From contig NZ_FXWI01000004.1 of NCBI RefSeq assembly GCF_900177765.1, forward strand, positions 1 through 64,000: 64,000 bases of DNA, in the 5' to 3' direction. Both the position numbers and the translations under genes were made by a program. The notes beneath the pieces were generated by a model that saw nothing but the letters and a program-made list of their open reading frames with translations, searched no databases and was not told where the DNA came from. Every line of letters begins with the position of its first letter. Position 1 is the first letter of the stretch. The DNA comes from Agreia sp. VKM Ac-1783 (lineage in GTDB: Bacteria; Actinomycetota; Actinomycetes; Actinomycetales; Microbacteriaceae). Of this stretch, positions 24,936 to 33,824 are shown one piece after another.

Positions 24936-26642
24936 CTATGGGGTGTAGGTGTTCCACTTGACGCCCGCTGCGATGTCCTGCCAGCGGCGTCCGACCGGGG
25001 CGAGTGCCCAAGCCGTCAGGGGTGTGTCGGTGAGACCACGAGAGGTGACATCCATTTCGTCGTCCTCGAATGACCACGTGACGGCGGTGACGTAACCGGT
25101 CGATACGGGCGAGTTGGGGAACGTGCCGACCAGTTCCATCCCGGGCTGAGCCGAGTAGTCACTGATAGCTGTGGGGGTCAGCAGGCGCCCCTTGCCCTGC
25201 GCCCGCTTGAGGATGTAGTCAGCGGCGCCAGGACCGGGATAAGGGGTGTCGTACTTGAGGGAAAGTACCTTCGTGAAACCGGGCACGCTCGCGGCGTCGT
25301 AGGCCGTTCTCGTTGCTCCGTCTGCTTCGGTCCACGTGTACTCGATGACCACGGCGTCGTACCACTCACCGGCACCGGCACGGCTGATCTGGTCGGCTGC
25401 GTTGACAAGGTTGCGGGCCTCGGAGATGCGGAGCGACCCGGCGACGACGTAACTCGAATCGACCAGCCGCCACACCCGGGACTCGTCGCAGAAGAGCCTC
25501 ATCTGCAACGAGCTCAGGATGGGTTCGAGGTAATCCCATGCCGTCATTCCCGGCTTCCACACGGTCGCGGCAGGGTCCACATATGCCTTGACGGCGGCTC
25601 TCGACATCGATGCGTTCGCCGTGCCAACCCATGAGTATGTGACGTCGGGAGTCGAGGCGGTGGCGCCGGAGAACGCGGGAAGGGGCGAGCTTCCCTCGTG
25701 CAGCATGAGGTCATCGAGGAAGTAGGTCACGCCCGCGGGCGGCGTGTCCGGGTAATAGATCGGCCAGCAGTAAACGGCACCGGGCGGGGCCACCGCGGAC
25801 ACGGTGAAGCGTTGCCACGAGTCGGTCGTGAGCAGCTTCTTTTCGGTCGCCACGTCGCCGCCGATCATGGTGCCGCTGACATCGTGGAAGCGGAGCGCGA
25901 CCGACGCGAAGTACTGCTTATTGGCCTGCGAGTAGGCGCTGAAGGTGTAGGACTTACCCGGGGTCACGACGTGCCCGCTGATGGGGTTGACGTTCGGCGC
26001 GATGATGACGGCCATCGAGGCGCCGCCATCCGTGTAGACGGCGACTGAGGCGGTGCCGGTCCGCCTGACCGAGCTATTTCGACCGACCGCGACGCCGTTA
26101 CCTCCCGCGGTCACGAACCCGGCGACGTTCGTTTCGCCGCCTGGGTTGGGGAGCATGTTCGTCAAGGTCTTCGTGGTGATAGCTGCGGCGACTACCGGGG
26201 TCACTCCTAGGGCCATCGTCAGAACGGCTTTGATCGCGGCAAGGCCCGATGGGTCCGGGCGCTCGAATGGCGCGGTGGCAACGAGGGCGTAGTCCTGCAG
26301 CAGGGCCTCATCCGAGGCGAGCGTGAGGGTCACCTCTCCGGCCACATGGTCAACCGTGCGCTCTCGTAGGACGACGTTGAAGGTGCGGGAGGTTGGGGGT
26401 AGATAGAACCCGTTCAGGTCCACCCCATTCCATTGGAACGTGCAGCCCGCCGAGACCGACAGCCGGGGGTTCGTGCGCGGGTCGAGGCGGGCGAGCGTGG
26501 CGAGGGCCGGGATAGCGATGGTGATGGTGCCCCGGACGTAGGGCGACCAACCCTCATCGAGCGTTATCGACCCGCCCTTGATCGAGAGGGGCGCGTCTGG
26601 CGTGGTCAGTTTCGCGGAGTAGGTGTGGATAGAGAGGGTCAC
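24936..26642 (-). CDS. Minor tail protein with carbohydrate-binding module
   Basis: The 568-residue protein starts at a GTG that overlaps the previous stop (GTGA). The N-terminal 130 residues look like a baseplate/tail-tip fold. Residues about 155-330 form a CBM_4_9-like jelly roll (NMLPNPGGETN, VTPGKSYTFSAYSQAN, SWQRFTVSAVAPPGA, TYFLDDLMLHEGS). The C-terminal part resembles phage tail hub domains. Its likely task is host-wall glycan binding. A longer start at 26678 would overlap the upstream gene by 40 bp. Confidence 0.8.
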   Translation of the reverse strand: MTLSIHTYSAKLTTPDAPLSIKGGSITLDEGWSPYVRGTITIAIPALATLARLDPRTNPRLSVSAGCTFQWNGVDLNGFYLPPTSRTFNVVLRERTVDHVAGEVTLTLASDEALLQDYALVATAPFERPDPSGLAAIKAVLTMALGVTPVVAAAITTKTLTNMLPNPGGETNVAGFVTAGGNGVAVGRNSSVRRTGTASVAVYTDGGASMAVIIAPNVNPISGHVVTPGKSYTFSAYSQANKQYFASVALRFHDVSGTMIGGDVATEKKLLTTDSWQRFTVSAVAPPGAVYCWPIYYPDTPPAGVTYFLDDLMLHEGSSPLPAFSGATASTPDVTYSWVGTANASMSRAAVKAYVDPAATVWKPGMTAWDYLEPILSSLQMRLFCDESRVWRLVDSSYVVAGSLRISEARNLVNAADQISRAGAGEWYDAVVIEYTWTEADGATRTAYDAASVPGFTKVLSLKYDTPYPGPGAADYILKRAQGKGRLLTPTAISDYSAQPGMELVGTFPNSPVSTGYVTAVTWSFEDDEMDVTSRGLTDTPLTAWALAPVGRRWQDIAAGVKWNTYTP

Positions 26643-26992
26643 GCGGGCACCTCTTGGAACTCGATGGCGAGCAGCCACCGGGTCAGGGTCTCCGGGTCGA
26701 TACCGACACGCATTGTGCCGACCGGGACATAGGTCATCGACGCCGAGGTCACCTCGTCATCGACCAGAACGAACGTGCCCGGGTCGCGGTGAAGGGCACG
26801 TACGGCGAGGGCTTCGGCCTCGTCCATGCAGAGGACTCCGAGGGTCCCGGCGCGCAGGCTCGCGGGCTTGAACGTGATGTCGTCGTCAGAGCGTCCGATG
26901 ATCTTGTGACGGATGTTGTTCATCTCTTCGTCCCACGAGTAGGTCAGTAGGAACGGGTTGATGGTTATGCCGCCGTGGCTGATCTGGGGCAT
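26639..26992 (-). CDS. Distal tail-type small protein (117 aa)
   Basis: The product has mainly beta-strand character (ITINPFLLTYSWDEEMNNIR, FVLVDDEVTSASMTYVPVG). It lies between tape measure and tail hub, where distal tail proteins sit in siphoviruses. It overlaps the tape-measure stop by one base (TAATG) and the next gene by four. The assignment rests on position; it is too short for a full Dit. Confidence 0.6.
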   Translation of the reverse strand: MPQISHGGITINPFLLTYSWDEEMNNIRHKIIGRSDDDITFKPASLRAGTLGVLCMDEAEALAVRALHRDPGTFVLVDDEVTSASMTYVPVGTMRVGIDPETLTRWLLAIEFQEVPA

Positions 26993-28566
26993 TAGTAGAC
27001 CTGCTTTCCGTCGGGGGTCTGCGCCTTGACGGTGATGGTCGTGGTACGCGATTTGTTGACAAAGTTCTCGAGCGCGGTTCGAGCGCCGGACAGGTCCACG
27101 GTCGCCTCGATGGTGGCGGTCCGGGGCTGCGCTGCGGCGGCGGCGATCTGGTCGGCGGCGGGCTGCGTGTTGGCCTTGGTGCCGATGGTCGTGATAATCG
27201 ACTTGTCATCGCGGACCTTGAACAGATCGGCGGTGGCCGGTTTCGTGTCGGCCTTCGTCGTCACGGTGACATCCACGTTGCTGTCGATGCCCGCGATTTC
27301 GCCGTTCGCCTGCGCAGCGGCGGCGGCATAGGTGGCCGCGAATTGAGCCTGAATTTCGGGCGAGGCGTGGGCCACAGAGTCGACCAAAGGGGCAAGGTCT
27401 GGCCCGCCCTGAATGACCTGCTCGAATGCCTCCGGGGTCATCTGCGCCTTGAGGATGTCGAGGTTGGCAACATAGTTGTTGTTCGCGTCGATGCGGGCCT
27501 GCATGTTCGCGAGGTAGGCGGCGATGTCGATCGCGCCCGTTTCTTTGTTCTGGTAGTCCTCCCACGAACTCGCGGCGTCGCTGATCTGATCCGACAGACC
27601 GGCGAGAATCGCGGCCTTCTGCTCAAGCTCAGGACCGCCCGCCTTCGCGTAGTTCTCCTGGGCCTCCGCTGCGGTCTTGGCGACATCGACCGACTGGTCG
27701 AGATAACCGAGGTAGGTCTCTTGAGCGTCGGCCTGTTTGATCAGAGATGAGTACGCCTTAACGCCCGCGTTGGTCGTGGTGTCCACGGCATCCGCTTGAT
27801 CGCGAAGAGATTTGAGGTAGTCGTCAGCCTGGCGACGGAGGTCTTTCAGGCCGTCGGCGTTGCCTGAGTACGCCTGTGCGAGATCCCGGAAGTCACTGCC
27901 CGAGTCCTTCGCGGTCTTAGCGAGGTCTTCGAGGTTCGTATCTTCGGCCTCGCTGGCCAGCGACTTGAGCTTGTCCACGAGGTAGTCGAGAGAGACCCCG
28001 CCGCGCTTCGAGTCGATCAGTTCGTCGGTGATTTCCCCGATCCGAGCTTGCAGCTTTTCGCCGGTCTCGTCGCCGTTCTGCATCGCGGCCGAGATGATGC
28101 CGATACCGGCAGCTGCGGCGAGACCGGCGACCATTCCGGCAGGCCCAAATCCGCCGAACGCGTTCGCAGCAATCTCTTGGAACGCGCCCACGATGGAGTC
28201 AGCCGAGCCATCGAACGACGCGGCGGTCTCCTTCGCCGTTGATTGGGCCTCGTCTTTGAACTCGCCGAGGGACTCTTTGCCGCTGTCGAGTCCATCCTTG
28301 ACGTTGGTCCGGTAGGAGTCGCCGCCCTCCTTCGATGCGCGCTGCATGGCGCGCCCGAGTTCGGTCTGCTCGTCCTTGAATTTGGAGGTGTCTTTGCGTG
28401 CCTCATCGAACGCCTTTTCGAGCTTGTCGCCCGCCTTGTCGCCGTCCTTGGCAACGGCGTCGAGAGCGTCCGAGGCGTCTTCGAGAGGCTTGATAACACC
28501 GTCCTTGACACCCTTTGAGAACTCGCGGGTGTCGGACGCTACGCCGATGCTGATGCCCTTAGCCAT
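26992..28566 (-). CDS. Tape measure protein
   Basis: The 524 residues are mostly long helices rich in Lys, Asp and Ala. A central hydrophobic Gly/Ala segment (FGPAGMVAGLAAAAGIGIIS) is the mark of tape-measure proteins. The C-terminal part carries repeats of TTIGTKANT/TTKADTK character. It is the longest tail gene. At about 0.15 nm per residue it predicts a tail near 80 nm, which is short for a siphovirus. Confidence 0.85.
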   Translation of the reverse strand: MAKGISIGVASDTREFSKGVKDGVIKPLEDASDALDAVAKDGDKAGDKLEKAFDEARKDTSKFKDEQTELGRAMQRASKEGGDSYRTNVKDGLDSGKESLGEFKDEAQSTAKETAASFDGSADSIVGAFQEIAANAFGGFGPAGMVAGLAAAAGIGIISAAMQNGDETGEKLQARIGEITDELIDSKRGGVSLDYLVDKLKSLASEAEDTNLEDLAKTAKDSGSDFRDLAQAYSGNADGLKDLRRQADDYLKSLRDQADAVDTTTNAGVKAYSSLIKQADAQETYLGYLDQSVDVAKTAAEAQENYAKAGGPELEQKAAILAGLSDQISDAASSWEDYQNKETGAIDIAAYLANMQARIDANNNYVANLDILKAQMTPEAFEQVIQGGPDLAPLVDSVAHASPEIQAQFAATYAAAAAQANGEIAGIDSNVDVTVTTKADTKPATADLFKVRDDKSIITTIGTKANTQPAADQIAAAAAQPRTATIEATVDLSGARTALENFVNKSRTTTITVKAQTPDGKQVY

Positions 28567-28571
28567 CGGGG

Positions 28572-29075
28572 TTACCTCTTCTCAATCAGTTCGTAGAACG
28601 TGCGGACTGTGGTCTGGACCCACAGGGATGCGATGCGGGGGATGATGTCGGCGGCGGCGGGATAGACCGCGTGGCCGGTCTTCTTACGGGCGGGAAGCTG
28701 GGCCTTGGTGCGGCGGCGAACGTTGAAGGTCTTGCCCTTCTTGGAGGTCGCTCGGTAGGTGGTGAACTCGCCACGGTTCGCGCCGAACTCGGCTGCGGCC
28801 ACGGCCTCCGAGGGCTTGATTCCACCCGATAGGGCTCGCCCGACCGAGGCCGATTTGAGCGTGACGTTCTGGTCAGACACGGCGACACGAGAGGTGTCTG
28901 CCAGCACCCGCTGCTGTAGCCGGGTGCTGGCATGCTCACGAACGGCCTTCGACCATTCGGGAGCGACGACGGCCTTGGTAACCCTGCGAATCTGTTTGGC
29001 GACTTCGCGGTCGAAAGACTTCATAGCGACGGTGACGCCTTGAAGTTCCTTCGAGTTGAAGACGCTGATTCGCAT
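28572..29075 (-). CDS. Minor tail/head-tail joining protein (167 aa)
   Basis: The basic protein begins MRISVFNSKELQGVTVAMKS. It contains AEFGANRGEFTTYRATSKKG and a C-terminal helix (IPRIASLWVQTTVRTFYELI). This layout resembles HK97 gp10-type proteins. It lies between tail tube and tape measure, the usual place of tail assembly chaperones, but looks unlike a chaperone and shows no slippery frameshift partner. Function is not certain. Confidence 0.6.
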   Translation of the reverse strand: MRISVFNSKELQGVTVAMKSFDREVAKQIRRVTKAVVAPEWSKAVREHASTRLQQRVLADTSRVAVSDQNVTLKSASVGRALSGGIKPSEAVAAAEFGANRGEFTTYRATSKKGKTFNVRRRTKAQLPARKKTGHAVYPAAADIIPRIASLWVQTTVRTFYELIEKR

Positions 29076-29081
29076 GACGGC

Positions 29082-29747
29082 CTAGACGAACGTGTACGCG
29101 CCGAGGACCGTCGCCACGCCTACCGGAGTGGTGACCTTCGCGGGCTTCGATCCCGCCGCCGCTGCGGGGGTGATGGCGAAGATGGTGTTGTCGGATTCGA
29201 TGATGAAGCTGGTAGCCGGTACGGTGCCGAACAGAACCGAGGTGGCGCCGCTGAATCCCGAGCCGTTCAATTCGACCAGGGTGCCACCGGCCACGGGTCC
29301 CGATACCGGGGTCACGCTGGTCGTGGCAGGCACGCCGACAGCACCCGGCAGGAACACCGGCTGGCCGTCGACGCCGAGCGTGACCGTGGACTGCCCGAAC
29401 GCGTCGATGGCGCCGCCGACCGATCCGGGCACGATGAGGCCGGTCACGGTGAACTTGGGGCCAGACGCGAGGGGGTAGAAGTCGATGAGCTTCTTCTTGC
29501 CGACGTTCGCGAGCAGGTACGCAGAGAGACTGTTCGGGGTCTCCCAGTCCTGCGCGTAGGAGAGGCCAGCCGTCCACACGGGGTCGCCCATGTCGGTGAA
29601 GACCGCGCCCGGGGCGGCGCCCTTCCACGTCTGGGTCGAGACAGCCGGATCGAGCGAGACCGCCGACACATGGGCCTCGTAGTTGTCGGCGTCGATCTTG
29701 AGTCCGTAGTTCTTGAAGACGCGGGGCTTGACGGCGATGTTTGCCAT
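29082..29747 (-). CDS. Major tail tube protein with IPT/TIG Ig-like domain
   Basis: The 221-residue protein has a tail-tube-like N-terminal part of about 140 residues (VFKNYGLKIDADNYEAHVSA, WKGAAPGAVFTDMG). The C-terminal Ig-like IPT/TIG domain has the usual start TSVTPVSGPVAGGTLVELNG, then GSGFSGATSVLFG and VTTPVGVATVLGAYTFV. Surface Ig domains on tail tubes may bind carbohydrates weakly. It starts at TAATG, one base overlapping the upstream stop. Confidence 0.83.
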   Translation of the reverse strand: MANIAVKPRVFKNYGLKIDADNYEAHVSAVSLDPAVSTQTWKGAAPGAVFTDMGDPVWTAGLSYAQDWETPNSLSAYLLANVGKKKLIDFYPLASGPKFTVTGLIVPGSVGGAIDAFGQSTVTLGVDGQPVFLPGAVGVPATTSVTPVSGPVAGGTLVELNGSGFSGATSVLFGTVPATSFIIESDNTIFAITPAAAAGSKPAKVTTPVGVATVLGAYTFV

Positions 29748-30115
29748 TAGTGCTTGTCCTTTTCGCTGGTGAGGGTGAGGGTGATGTCGTAGCCAAGCCG
29801 GTCCTTGTCGAGGACCTTTGTGGCTACCGTCCACGGGATACCGGCGGTATCGAGTGCGTGCAGCAGCGTCACCACGTCGTCGTCCAGTTCGTCTTCTGCC
29901 TTCGAGATGTCCTCGCGGGGGCTGGTGATGGTGACGATGAACTCGATGTCGTGCGCGGCCTGCGGGGCGGCGGCATTGCGGGTGATCTGGGTCAGCTTGA
30001 AGGTGACCTTGGTCTGGTCGGAGATGCCCGTGGTTCGTTCGTCAGGAACGATCCTCCAGCCGGTCGGGATGAGCGGCTTGAGTACGGTGGCGAGGGTCTG
30101 GCGTGGGGTACTCAT
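29747..30115 (-). CDS. Tail terminator/head-tail joining protein (122 aa)
   Basis: The acidic alpha/beta protein (LATVLKPLIPTGWRIVPDER, DIEFIVTITSPREDISKAED, WTVATKVLDKDRLGYDITLT) sits between a connector and the tail tube gene. This matches siphoviral tail terminators in size and order. It overlaps the upstream gene by ATGA and the downstream gene by one base. The call rests mostly on gene order. Confidence 0.6.
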   Translation of the reverse strand: MSTPRQTLATVLKPLIPTGWRIVPDERTTGISDQTKVTFKLTQITRNAAAPQAAHDIEFIVTITSPREDISKAEDELDDDVVTLLHALDTAGIPWTVATKVLDKDRLGYDITLTLTSEKDKH

Positions 30116-30459
30116 CCGATGGCCGGTGCCCCGCCCTTGGGTCGCAGCTTGGCCTTGACCTGCCAGTCGAGCGGGAACGGTCGCACGATGAAGTCGCCTT
30201 CCCCGGTGCCGCCGTCGGCGTCGACTCGTGAGGCGTTCCACGTGTTCTTGGTCTGCATGAACTGGGCGTCGTGGAAGCTTGCGATGAGGTCGCCCTGTTC
30301 CTCGTCGTCGTCGTTCAGCGTGTCGATGGGGACCATCGCGTAGCGGCGGCAGTCGGATCGGGCGGCGCGGACGACCATCGTGAGCTTCGGTTCTGAGGGC
30401 GCGTCGTCTTCCCACAGATCCTCGATCTGTTCGACGGTGAGCCATTTGCCGAGTGCCAT
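30112..30459 (-). CDS. Head-tail connector protein (115 aa)
   Basis: The product begins MALGKWLTVEQIEDLWEDDA, the short helical N-terminus common in gp6-like connectors. It contains acidic NDDDEEQGDL and ends in a basic segment. It is the first gene after the capsid gene. GGG-rich AAAGGGCCACC precedes the ATG. Its likely role is an adaptor between portal and tail. Longer upstream frames are antisense noise. Confidence 0.65.
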   Translation of the reverse strand: MALGKWLTVEQIEDLWEDDAPSEPKLTMVVRAARSDCRRYAMVPIDTLNDDDEEQGDLIASFHDAQFMQTKNTWNASRVDADGGTGEGDFIVRPFPLDWQVKAKLRPKGGAPAIG

Positions 30460-30535
30460 GGTGGCCCTTTCGGGTAGAGGGTGGGGGGGCTGGCCCGCGC
30501 ACGGGATCGGTGTCCGAGGCGGGCCAGCCGGTCTG

Positions 30536-32215
30536 TTACTGCGTGGCGGCGGTGACCAGTTGCAGTGCGCGGGCGTCGTTGATGTTGGTACCGCAGTAGC
30601 CGAACGCGGCCTTGTCGACGCCACCCTTGGCGAGGTCGAGGGCGTCGATGCGGATCGGCGCTCCGGGCAGTTCGTAGACGGTCGCGGCCTGTCGGGCGCC
30701 GACGAGGACCTTGCCCGTTCCGATCTGCCCGTTCGGGCGAATCTTGAAACCGTCAAGCTCGCCCTCCTTGAAGCCGAGCGCGGCATTCAGGTAGCCGAGA
30801 ACGTTCGACTGCGGCATCTTGACCATCTGCTTCCAGAGCGCGGTCGCGACGAGAGCGAAGTCGGGCATGGTGCCGGTCGGCACGATGGCGGCGATGCCGT
30901 CAACGATGGCCGAGGCGGCAGAGCCGATGGTGCCGCCTGCCACGCCGGGGAGCGTGGTGAGAGCATCGCCTGCGAGGGGGGTCGCTCCGGCGAGGACCTT
31001 GGCGAGGACCTTGCCGTCTGCCCATGCGGCGTAGTCCTCACCGACTGCTTTGGCGTAGGACTCGAAGAATCCGACGACGTTGAAGTCCACGAACTCGCGG
31101 GCGATGTCGTGGCCGATGGCGTAGCGGTCGGCGGTGCCGGTGACCGGGAGCAGGCTCAGCGTGTTCCCGGGCACGTCGGTCTTGTTACCGGCCCAGTCGC
31201 CGCCCTTGGGCTTGGTGACCCACTTGAAGCCCTGCCACGTCATCGCGGTCAGGTTCTCGTGGGCGAACAGCGGGAGGACCTGCTGCTGGTAGACGACGGC
31301 CTGCCAGATTTCGCCGAGCCACTGCGGCTGGCCCATCGCCGGGGCGAGGCCACCTGTGCCGTCGAACTTCACGTCAGCGAGGGCGGCGAAGAGGCTGGTG
31401 CCGTTCTGGTCTTCGACCTTGAGCAGGGCCTCCTTGTCGACGTTGCCCATGCGGGAGGCGTAGAGGATCGCGCCGACCTCGGCGAGGGACAGGTGCGGCT
31501 TTGCCTTCTCGCCGGACTTGCCAGCGATGAGGGTGTTGGGCAGGTTGTTTCCCACGGCGGGGTCTCCTTCTGGTTCTTCGATGACTGTTGCGGTTGTGAT
31601 CGTGGTGGTGCCGCCGTCGACCTTGGTCGTCGTCGTGGTGGTGCGCTTGTGCTTCACGCCGTCCTCATCCGTGAATTCGTCGGTGAACTTCTCGACGGTC
31701 ACGGTCGGTTCGCCGTCCGGTTTCGGATCGGCGAGCGGCGCGTCCTCGATCTCTTCGTCCTCGCCGACATCTGCGGCGAGAAGAGTGGCCGAGGGGAAAG
31801 CGCCGGCCTTGACGAAGGCGGCACCGAACAGGACGCCGCCCGCCGCTTTGCCCGCTCTGATGACGAGATTCTTGACCTCCGACGAGAGGCTGCGGCGGGC
31901 ATCCGGGTTGGTCGTGTCCGCTATCTCGGCGAGCAGCAGATCGCCCTCGGGGTTCTTCCCGATGGCGAACGAGGCGACGATTCCCGCCTCGGTCTCGACA
32001 GCCGTGACGAACCTGGCCACGGGGTTCTCTCGGGTATGGTCGGTGTTCGCGCCCAGCACGGTCACATCGGGCGGGATCGTGATGATTCCCGGGTCCACGG
32101 AGAACTTGCCGAGGTTGGTGCGCCCGACCTCGCCATAGGGCACGAGCAGGCCCGACACGATGCGGTCGGCCTGATTCGCGAAGAGGGTCCCGCCCTCAAT
32201 CTGGACGTTGGTCAT
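30536..32215 (-). CDS. Fused capsid maturation protease and major capsid protein
   Basis: The 559-residue protein joins two normally separate functions. Residues about 1-165 look like an HK97-type prohead protease (SGLLVPYGEVGRTN, catalytic His in ANTDHTRENPVARF, Ser in RRSLSSEV). An acidic Thr/Glu linker (about 170-225, with TTTTTTKVDGGTTTITTATV) follows. The last 300 residues are a capsid fold (QPQWLGEIWQAVVYQQQVLP, VNFNVVGFFESYAKAVGE-like helix, KVLVGARQAATVYELPGAPI). Cleavage in the linker would release capsid. It overlaps the upstream gene by four bases. Confidence 0.85.
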   Translation of the reverse strand: MTNVQIEGGTLFANQADRIVSGLLVPYGEVGRTNLGKFSVDPGIITIPPDVTVLGANTDHTRENPVARFVTAVETEAGIVASFAIGKNPEGDLLLAEIADTTNPDARRSLSSEVKNLVIRAGKAAGGVLFGAAFVKAGAFPSATLLAADVGEDEEIEDAPLADPKPDGEPTVTVEKFTDEFTDEDGVKHKRTTTTTTKVDGGTTTITTATVIEEPEGDPAVGNNLPNTLIAGKSGEKAKPHLSLAEVGAILYASRMGNVDKEALLKVEDQNGTSLFAALADVKFDGTGGLAPAMGQPQWLGEIWQAVVYQQQVLPLFAHENLTAMTWQGFKWVTKPKGGDWAGNKTDVPGNTLSLLPVTGTADRYAIGHDIAREFVDFNVVGFFESYAKAVGEDYAAWADGKVLAKVLAGATPLAGDALTTLPGVAGGTIGSAASAIVDGIAAIVPTGTMPDFALVATALWKQMVKMPQSNVLGYLNAALGFKEGELDGFKIRPNGQIGTGKVLVGARQAATVYELPGAPIRIDALDLAKGGVDKAAFGYCGTNINDARALQLVTAATQ

Positions 32216-32529
32216 TCGGCGGCACCGCCCTCGGACAGGTCAACCACGGTCCCCGTGATCGCGACCGTGACGCCGTTGAGGTAGGGCTCAAGCTCGCGGG
32301 CGGTGTCGATGAGGTCGGCGACCGAGATGTTCGCGGAGGCCTTGAACGCCGCTGCGGCCATGAGCGCGGCGGCGCGGGTGGCGCTGCCGTCATCGATCCA
32401 TTCCGCTGCGGCCTGCTCTGCCGTCTGCTCGCCATCAGGGGCGGGCGTCGAGGCGGGTGCCTCGTCGGGGAAGTCGAGGCCGTCGTCGTCGGCGGGCGCG
32501 TCGGTGGTCTTGGGTTTGCTGGTTGCCAT
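32212..32529 (-). CDS. Small acidic prophage protein between portal and capsid (105 aa)
   Basis: The product is Asp/Glu/Ala-rich with a helical C-terminal half (SVADLIDTARELEPYLNGVT). It begins five bases after the portal stop and overlaps the protease-capsid gene by ATGA. Position between portal and capsid suggests a scaffold-like or head-decoration role, but no family is recognised. Confidence 0.6.
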   Translation of the reverse strand: MATSKPKTTDAPADDDGLDFPDEAPASTPAPDGEQTAEQAAAEWIDDGSATRAAALMAAAAFKASANISVADLIDTARELEPYLNGVTVAITGTVVDLSEGGAAE

Positions 32530-32534
32530 GAGTG

Positions 32535-33599
32535 TTAGTCCTCTGTTGGGGTTCCGGTGGCGGTGGGTGGGTTGTACAGGTCGTACTTGTCGAAGCGGAC
32601 GCGGACGCCTCGCGGCACCACGTCATCCATCGACAGGCGGGCCTCGATGAAGAGGGTCCAGAACGGCAGGTCGAACTCGTAGAACTGGTTCCGCTCGCCC
32701 TCGTTGGTCGTGTAGGTGAGGGAGTCGACGCCTGCGGTGCCGTCGAGCATTGAGGCGCGGATGTTGAGAAACGATCCGATGTCGGTGCGGACCGCGTTGC
32801 GGCCTTCGACCATGAGGTCGGTCGAGACATCGCCGAGCGCCTGAATCTCGATAGACGGCGGAGTGGAACCGATAGCGCCGTTCTTCGACATCCGGGCCTT
32901 GGCCCACGCGTCTACGAGGGCTTTGACCTCGGTCTCGGTCAGCTGGTCGTCGGTCTGCCTGAGGTTGATGAGCGGGATCGGGTTGCGAGCGCGACCGACC
33001 CACGATTCCTCCGTGTCGCGTGCGCCGCGAAGGGTGCGATTCCCGACCGTGAGAAGGCCCTCAAACACGTGGTCGAAGAGAATGAAGTCGTCATCCGAGA
33101 CAGCGGTGTCATCGATGAACATCGTGCCGTCCTCGATGTACCAGTCATCGAACGGGACCCACGCGGCGTGGAGGATCGGGCGGCGTCCGGTGTCCATCGC
33201 CTCGCCGCTGCGCTCGACGTACCAGACCGAACAGCCGTGAAAGATCAGGTCATCGATCGTCCAGGCCATGCGGGTCTGCGGGTTGACGGCGGTGTTGGTC
33301 CGGTAGAGGAATGTCGGCTGGCGGCTCGAATCGAGAACCGCGTCGCCCTTGAGCGCGACCAGGGGGAACTTCGAGATTGTGGCGACGAGGAGGTTACGGG
33401 CCTTCGAGACAACCGGGACCGCGATGGCTTGCGAGCGGGAGAGGGGCAGGGTCGCGGCGAGGTCGAAGCCTTCGAACAGATCCCCGAATACGACGCCGGT
33501 AAGCGCGCCCTCGGACAGCGGGGATTTGATCCCCTGCTGTCCGACGGCGAGCAGGTCGCTAGTGCGCTTGCCGAGTCCGAGTCTGTCGCGTATTCCCAC
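32535..33599 (-). CDS. Portal protein
   Basis: The 354-residue protein starts at a GTG and has portal-like features. It contains PLSRSQAIAVPVVSKARNLL near the N-terminus, DDLIFHGCSVWYVER in the clip region, and the wing/stem helices with LTETEVKALVDAWAKARMSK and TDIGSFLNIRASML. It is short for a portal but in the range of small siphoviruses. It lies between terminase and capsid as expected. It packages DNA and joins head to tail. Confidence 0.85.
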   Translation of the reverse strand: MGIRDRLGLGKRTSDLLAVGQQGIKSPLSEGALTGVVFGDLFEGFDLAATLPLSRSQAIAVPVVSKARNLLVATISKFPLVALKGDAVLDSSRQPTFLYRTNTAVNPQTRMAWTIDDLIFHGCSVWYVERSGEAMDTGRRPILHAAWVPFDDWYIEDGTMFIDDTAVSDDDFILFDHVFEGLLTVGNRTLRGARDTEESWVGRARNPIPLINLRQTDDQLTETEVKALVDAWAKARMSKNGAIGSTPPSIEIQALGDVSTDLMVEGRNAVRTDIGSFLNIRASMLDGTAGVDSLTYTTNEGERNQFYEFDLPFWTLFIEARLSMDDVVPRGVRVRFDKYDLYNPPTATGTPTED

Positions 33600-33819
33600 G
33601 ACGAGAACTATCCGAATGCGTCCGTAGTTCGATGGAATCGGCGGCGTGTCGTGTCACCGCGTCGCGCCATTGGTGAGAGTCGGGGTGCGTCAGTTCCTCG
33701 TGTGCGGCGGCGACCCGGCGACCGTCTGCGCGGGTCGCTCCGGCGAACGCCTGCCAGTGGGGGCAGTCGGTGCAGACCACGATGACAGAGCAGGGCGAGA
33801 TGTCGAGTTTGATGGTCAT
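33559..33819 (-). CDS. Small cysteine-containing prophage protein (86 aa)
   Basis: The product begins MTIKLDISPCSVIVVCTDCP with a Cys-x-x-Cys pair and a later His-rich segment, then a basic Arg-rich tail. GGGGAC precedes the ATG, six bases after the terminase stop. Its last 41 bases overlap the portal start in another frame, an unusually deep overlap. It may be a small zinc-binding, DNA-contacting protein; no family is known to me. Confidence 0.6.
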   Translation of the reverse strand: MTIKLDISPCSVIVVCTDCPHWQAFAGATRADGRRVAAAHEELTHPDSHQWRDAVTRHAADSIELRTHSDSSRRGNTRQTRTRQAH

Positions 33820-33824
33820 TGCGG

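Noticed and set aside
30112-30786. 224-codon frame as a longer connector protein
   Set aside because: Its first half is antisense-like Ser/Arg-rich sequence overlapping the capsid gene; the ATG at 30459 has a ribosome site and a normal connector length.
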